A stretch of DNA of 64,000 bases from Hyphomicrobiaceae bacterium. Its GTDB lineage: Bacteria; Pseudomonadota; Alphaproteobacteria; Rhizobiales; Hyphomicrobiaceae. Position 1 is the first letter of the stretch. Every line of letters starts with the position of its first letter. The position numbers were made by a program, and so were the translations under genes. The stretch is taken from contig JALHOW010000007.1 in NCBI GenBank assembly GCA_022842785.1, forward strand, positions 62,001 to 126,000, written 5' to 3'. Below the pieces are notes generated by a model. It saw only the letters and a program-made list of their open reading frames with translations. It did not search any database and had not been told where the DNA came from. This document shows, piece after piece, positions 62,227-64,000 of the stretch.

Positions 62227-63665
62227 GGGCGCGGCCCGGTCTGGATGGTGATCCAACGCAGCTCCGTGAACTCGTCGATGGCGGCCTTGCCGCCGAAGCG
62301 CCCATAGCCTGAAGCTTTCATGCCGCCAAACGGCATTTGCGGCTCATCGTGCACGGTCGGCGCATTGATGTGGCAGATGCCGCTTTCGATGCGCCGCGCC
62401 ACCGAGAGCGCCCGCGCGATGTCCCTGCCGAAAACCGCGGCGGCGAGGCCATACTCCGTGTCATTGGCGACGCGCACGGCCTCGTCGGTGCTGCCGACAC
62501 GCACGACCGTGACGACGGGACCAAAGCTCTCCTCGCTGTAGATGCGCATGCTCGGCGTCACATGATCCACGATCGTTGCCGGTAGGATTGTGCCCGGCAT
62601 GATGCCACCGCACACGAGCTTGGCGCCTTTGGCGATACCATCCGCGATCAAGGCATTCACGCGGTCGGCAGCTTGCGACGCGACGAGCGATCCAAGCACG
62701 ACCTCACCCTTGCGCGGATCGCCCGACGGGAGTGACTTGGCCTTTGCCGCGAATTTTTCGACGAATGCGTCTGCGACTTTTTCGTCGACGACGATCCGCT
62801 CCGTCGACATGCAGATCTGGCCCTGGTTCATGTAGGCGCCGAACGCCGCCGCCTTCACGGCTTCATCGAGATCCGCATCGTCGAGGATGACCAACGGCGC
62901 CTTGCCGCCAAGCTCCAGCAGCGTGCGCTTGAGGTGTTTCGCCGCGATCTGCGCGATCACGCGGCCGACACGCGTCGAACCGGTGAAATTCACGCGACGA
63001 ACAGCCGTGTGTCCGATCAGCGCTTCGACGATCGCCTGCGCATCCTCAGGCGCATTGGTCACGACATTGACGACGCCATCGCCAAGACCGGCTTCGGCGA
63101 GGCACTGGCCAATGAGACGATGAACGCCCGGGCTCACTTCCGAAGCCTTCAGAACGACCGTGTTGCCGCATGCGAGCGGCATGGCGACAGCGCGTACGCC
63201 GAGGATCACCGGCGCGTTCCATGGTGCAATGCCGAGCACGACACCGACGGGCTCGCGCAATGCCATCGCAAGATTGTTCGGTTTGTCCGTCGGGATGACC
63301 TCGCCCGTGATCTGCGTGGTCATGGCGGCTGCTTCGCGGAGCATCCCGGCTGCGAGCATCACGTTGAAGCCTGCCCACCCCGCGGTGGCGCCGACTTCGG
63401 CCATCATGAGCTTTGTGAACTCCTGCGCCTTTGACGCCAGGATATCGGCCGCCTTGTTGAGGCGCGCGCGCCGCTCATTGGGACCGAGTGCCGACCACGC
63501 GGGGAAGGCCGCTGCTGCTGCATCGGCGGCGCTCAGTGCGTCATCGACAGTCGCGGCTGCGACCGTGCTCGCCACCTCGCCGGAGATTGGGTTGCTCCGC
63601 TCGTAGACGGCGTCGTGGCTCGCGGGGCGGTCTTTGCCGCCGATGAGAAGATTGATTGCGTTCAT
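62214..63665 (-). CDS. Aldehyde dehydrogenase (vanillin/salicylaldehyde-dehydrogenase-like)
   Basis: A 483-residue NAD(P)-dependent aldehyde dehydrogenase. Motifs: GIAPWNAPVILGVRA, the cofactor site NFTGSTRVGRVIAQ, the general base Glu in TLLELGGKAPLVILDDADLD, the catalytic Cys in MNQGQICMSTERIVVD, and ESFGPVVTVVRV. The sequence resembles aromatic aldehyde dehydrogenases. The ATG at 63665 has AAGGGAAAG upstream. The reading frame stays open upstream into the preceding livF with no stop, so a fused product is also possible. Confidence 0.88.
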   Translation of the reverse strand: MNAINLLIGGKDRPASHDAVYERSNPISGEVASTVAAATVDDALSAADAAAAAFPAWSALGPNERRARLNKAADILASKAQEFTKLMMAEVGATAGWAGFNVMLAAGMLREAAAMTTQITGEVIPTDKPNNLAMALREPVGVVLGIAPWNAPVILGVRAVAMPLACGNTVVLKASEVSPGVHRLIGQCLAEAGLGDGVVNVVTNAPEDAQAIVEALIGHTAVRRVNFTGSTRVGRVIAQIAAKHLKRTLLELGGKAPLVILDDADLDEAVKAAAFGAYMNQGQICMSTERIVVDEKVADAFVEKFAAKAKSLPSGDPRKGEVVLGSLVASQAADRVNALIADGIAKGAKLVCGGIMPGTILPATIVDHVTPSMRIYSEESFGPVVTVVRVGSTDEAVRVANDTEYGLAAAVFGRDIARALSVARRIESGICHINAPTVHDEPQMPFGGMKASGYGRFGGKAAIDEFTELRWITIQTGPRPYPF

Positions 63666-64000
63666 GGGAGTGGCTTTCCCTTGCTGCGGGGATTGGGATT
63701 GATCATCTAGCGTGACCAGCTCGGTCGCGGATGCGCGCGCTGCAGACGGCTTGTCGATCAGGCTGAGGCGCTCGGCCTTGAGTGGGCGTGGCTCGGCACG
63801 CAGTGCGCGCTTGCCGCCGAGATAGGCCTGTTGGACTGCTGCATCATCGGCGAGTGCGCTGGCGCGTCCTTCACCCGCAATGCGTCCATTCTCAATGATG
63901 TAGCCGCGATCGGCGATGGCGAGACTCGCACGCACGTTCTGTTCGACGAGCAGGAGGCCGAGGCCGCTCGCACGAACACGCTTCAGAGCTTGAAAGAGTT
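63666..64000 (-). CDS. livF: Branched-chain-type ABC transporter ATPase LivF, C-terminal part (window edge)
   Basis: Only the last part is inside the window. In the aldehyde dehydrogenase frame, the minus strand encodes GLGLLLVEQNVRASLAIADR, GYIIENGRIAGEG and QQAYLGG: the H-loop-to-C-terminus of LivF ATPases. LivF normally ends at YLGG (codon ending about 63813). Here 49 more codons (KRALRAEPRPLKAE...QQGKATP) run without a stop into the aldehyde dehydrogenase ATG. Stops occur in both other frames near 63710. Either a true read-through fusion or an undetected frameshift. HAAT transporters near aromatic aldehyde dehydrogenases often import aromatic acids. Confidence 0.75.

Noticed and set aside
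1-64000. CRISPR arrays, insertion sequences, toxin-antitoxin or phage-defence systems
   Set aside because: No regularly spaced repeats, transposase motifs or recognised defence genes were seen on either strand.

Overview
The window is a GC-rich (roughly 63%) stretch of bacterial chromosome, almost certainly from an alphaproteobacterium of the order Hyphomicrobiales (Rhizobiales). The grounds are a general amino-acid permease of the Aap type, a PmtA-type phosphatidylethanolamine N-methyltransferase, two 'Omp25/31-like' outer-membrane barrels, an ExoR-like Sel1 protein, a YacG/Maf pair, and perfect CtrA-type TTAA-N7-TTAA sites. I cannot name a genus. Most of it is core housekeeping and metabolic chromosome; I see no prophage, CRISPR array, insertion sequence or plasmid region.

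Layout. 0-10.3 kb: VOC and DUF2244 proteins, nth with an RsmC-like methyltransferase, hisF, yacG-maf, GNAT acetyltransferases, rplU-rpmA, and an etfB-etfA-3-hydroxybutyryl-CoA dehydrogenase unit. Two genes here carry single-base frameshifts about 1 kb apart. 10.7-18.2 kb: a class III CoA-transferase, an outer-membrane barrel, xerC, a ketosteroid-dehydrogenase-like flavoprotein, mnmA, pmtA and tRNA-Met. 18.3-25.3 kb: small secreted proteins (two tandem single-EF-hand proteins), mtnP, an SDR, an SH3b protein, psd, a second barrel and a TauE/SafE transporter. 25.4-26.0 kb: an AT-richer islet with two small unknown genes. 26.0-30.4 kb: the aap operon in the unusual order P-J-Q-M, with a 15-bp intercistronic hairpin. 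30.5-44.4 kb: ynfA, an ExoR-like protein, xthA, trpE, a CoA-transferase with an enoyl-CoA hydratase, a hydrolase, a carboxymuconolactone decarboxylase, a permuted papain-like hydrolase beside an M19 dipeptidase, and a GST/leaderless binding protein/NTF2 trio. 44.6-52.5 kb: an envelope block with glmS, a SPOR protein, two tandem glucosaminidase-like proteins sharing an undescribed C-terminal domain, an EamA transporter and a surface-antigen-like protein. 52.6-64 kb: pdxH, a membrane-fused spermidine-synthase-like protein, a UPF0173 hydrolase, ruvX-miaA, ilvB and ilvN separated by a transglutaminase and a GST, then an aldehyde dehydrogenase that is in frame with the preceding livF.

How genes work together. 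pmtA and psd are two steps of the phosphatidylcholine route (decarboxylation of phosphatidylserine, then methylation of phosphatidylethanolamine). etfBA with the dehydrogenase, the CoA-transferases and the hydratase point to acyl-CoA metabolism. glmS, the SPOR protein and the two glucosaminidases form a wall-synthesis and remodelling neighbourhood. The most original signals are the twin glucosaminidases with their Cys-bracketed C-terminal domain, a mosaic palindromic repeat sitting at gene 3' ends (three loci), the paired CtrA sites, and the livF-aldehyde dehydrogenase read-through.
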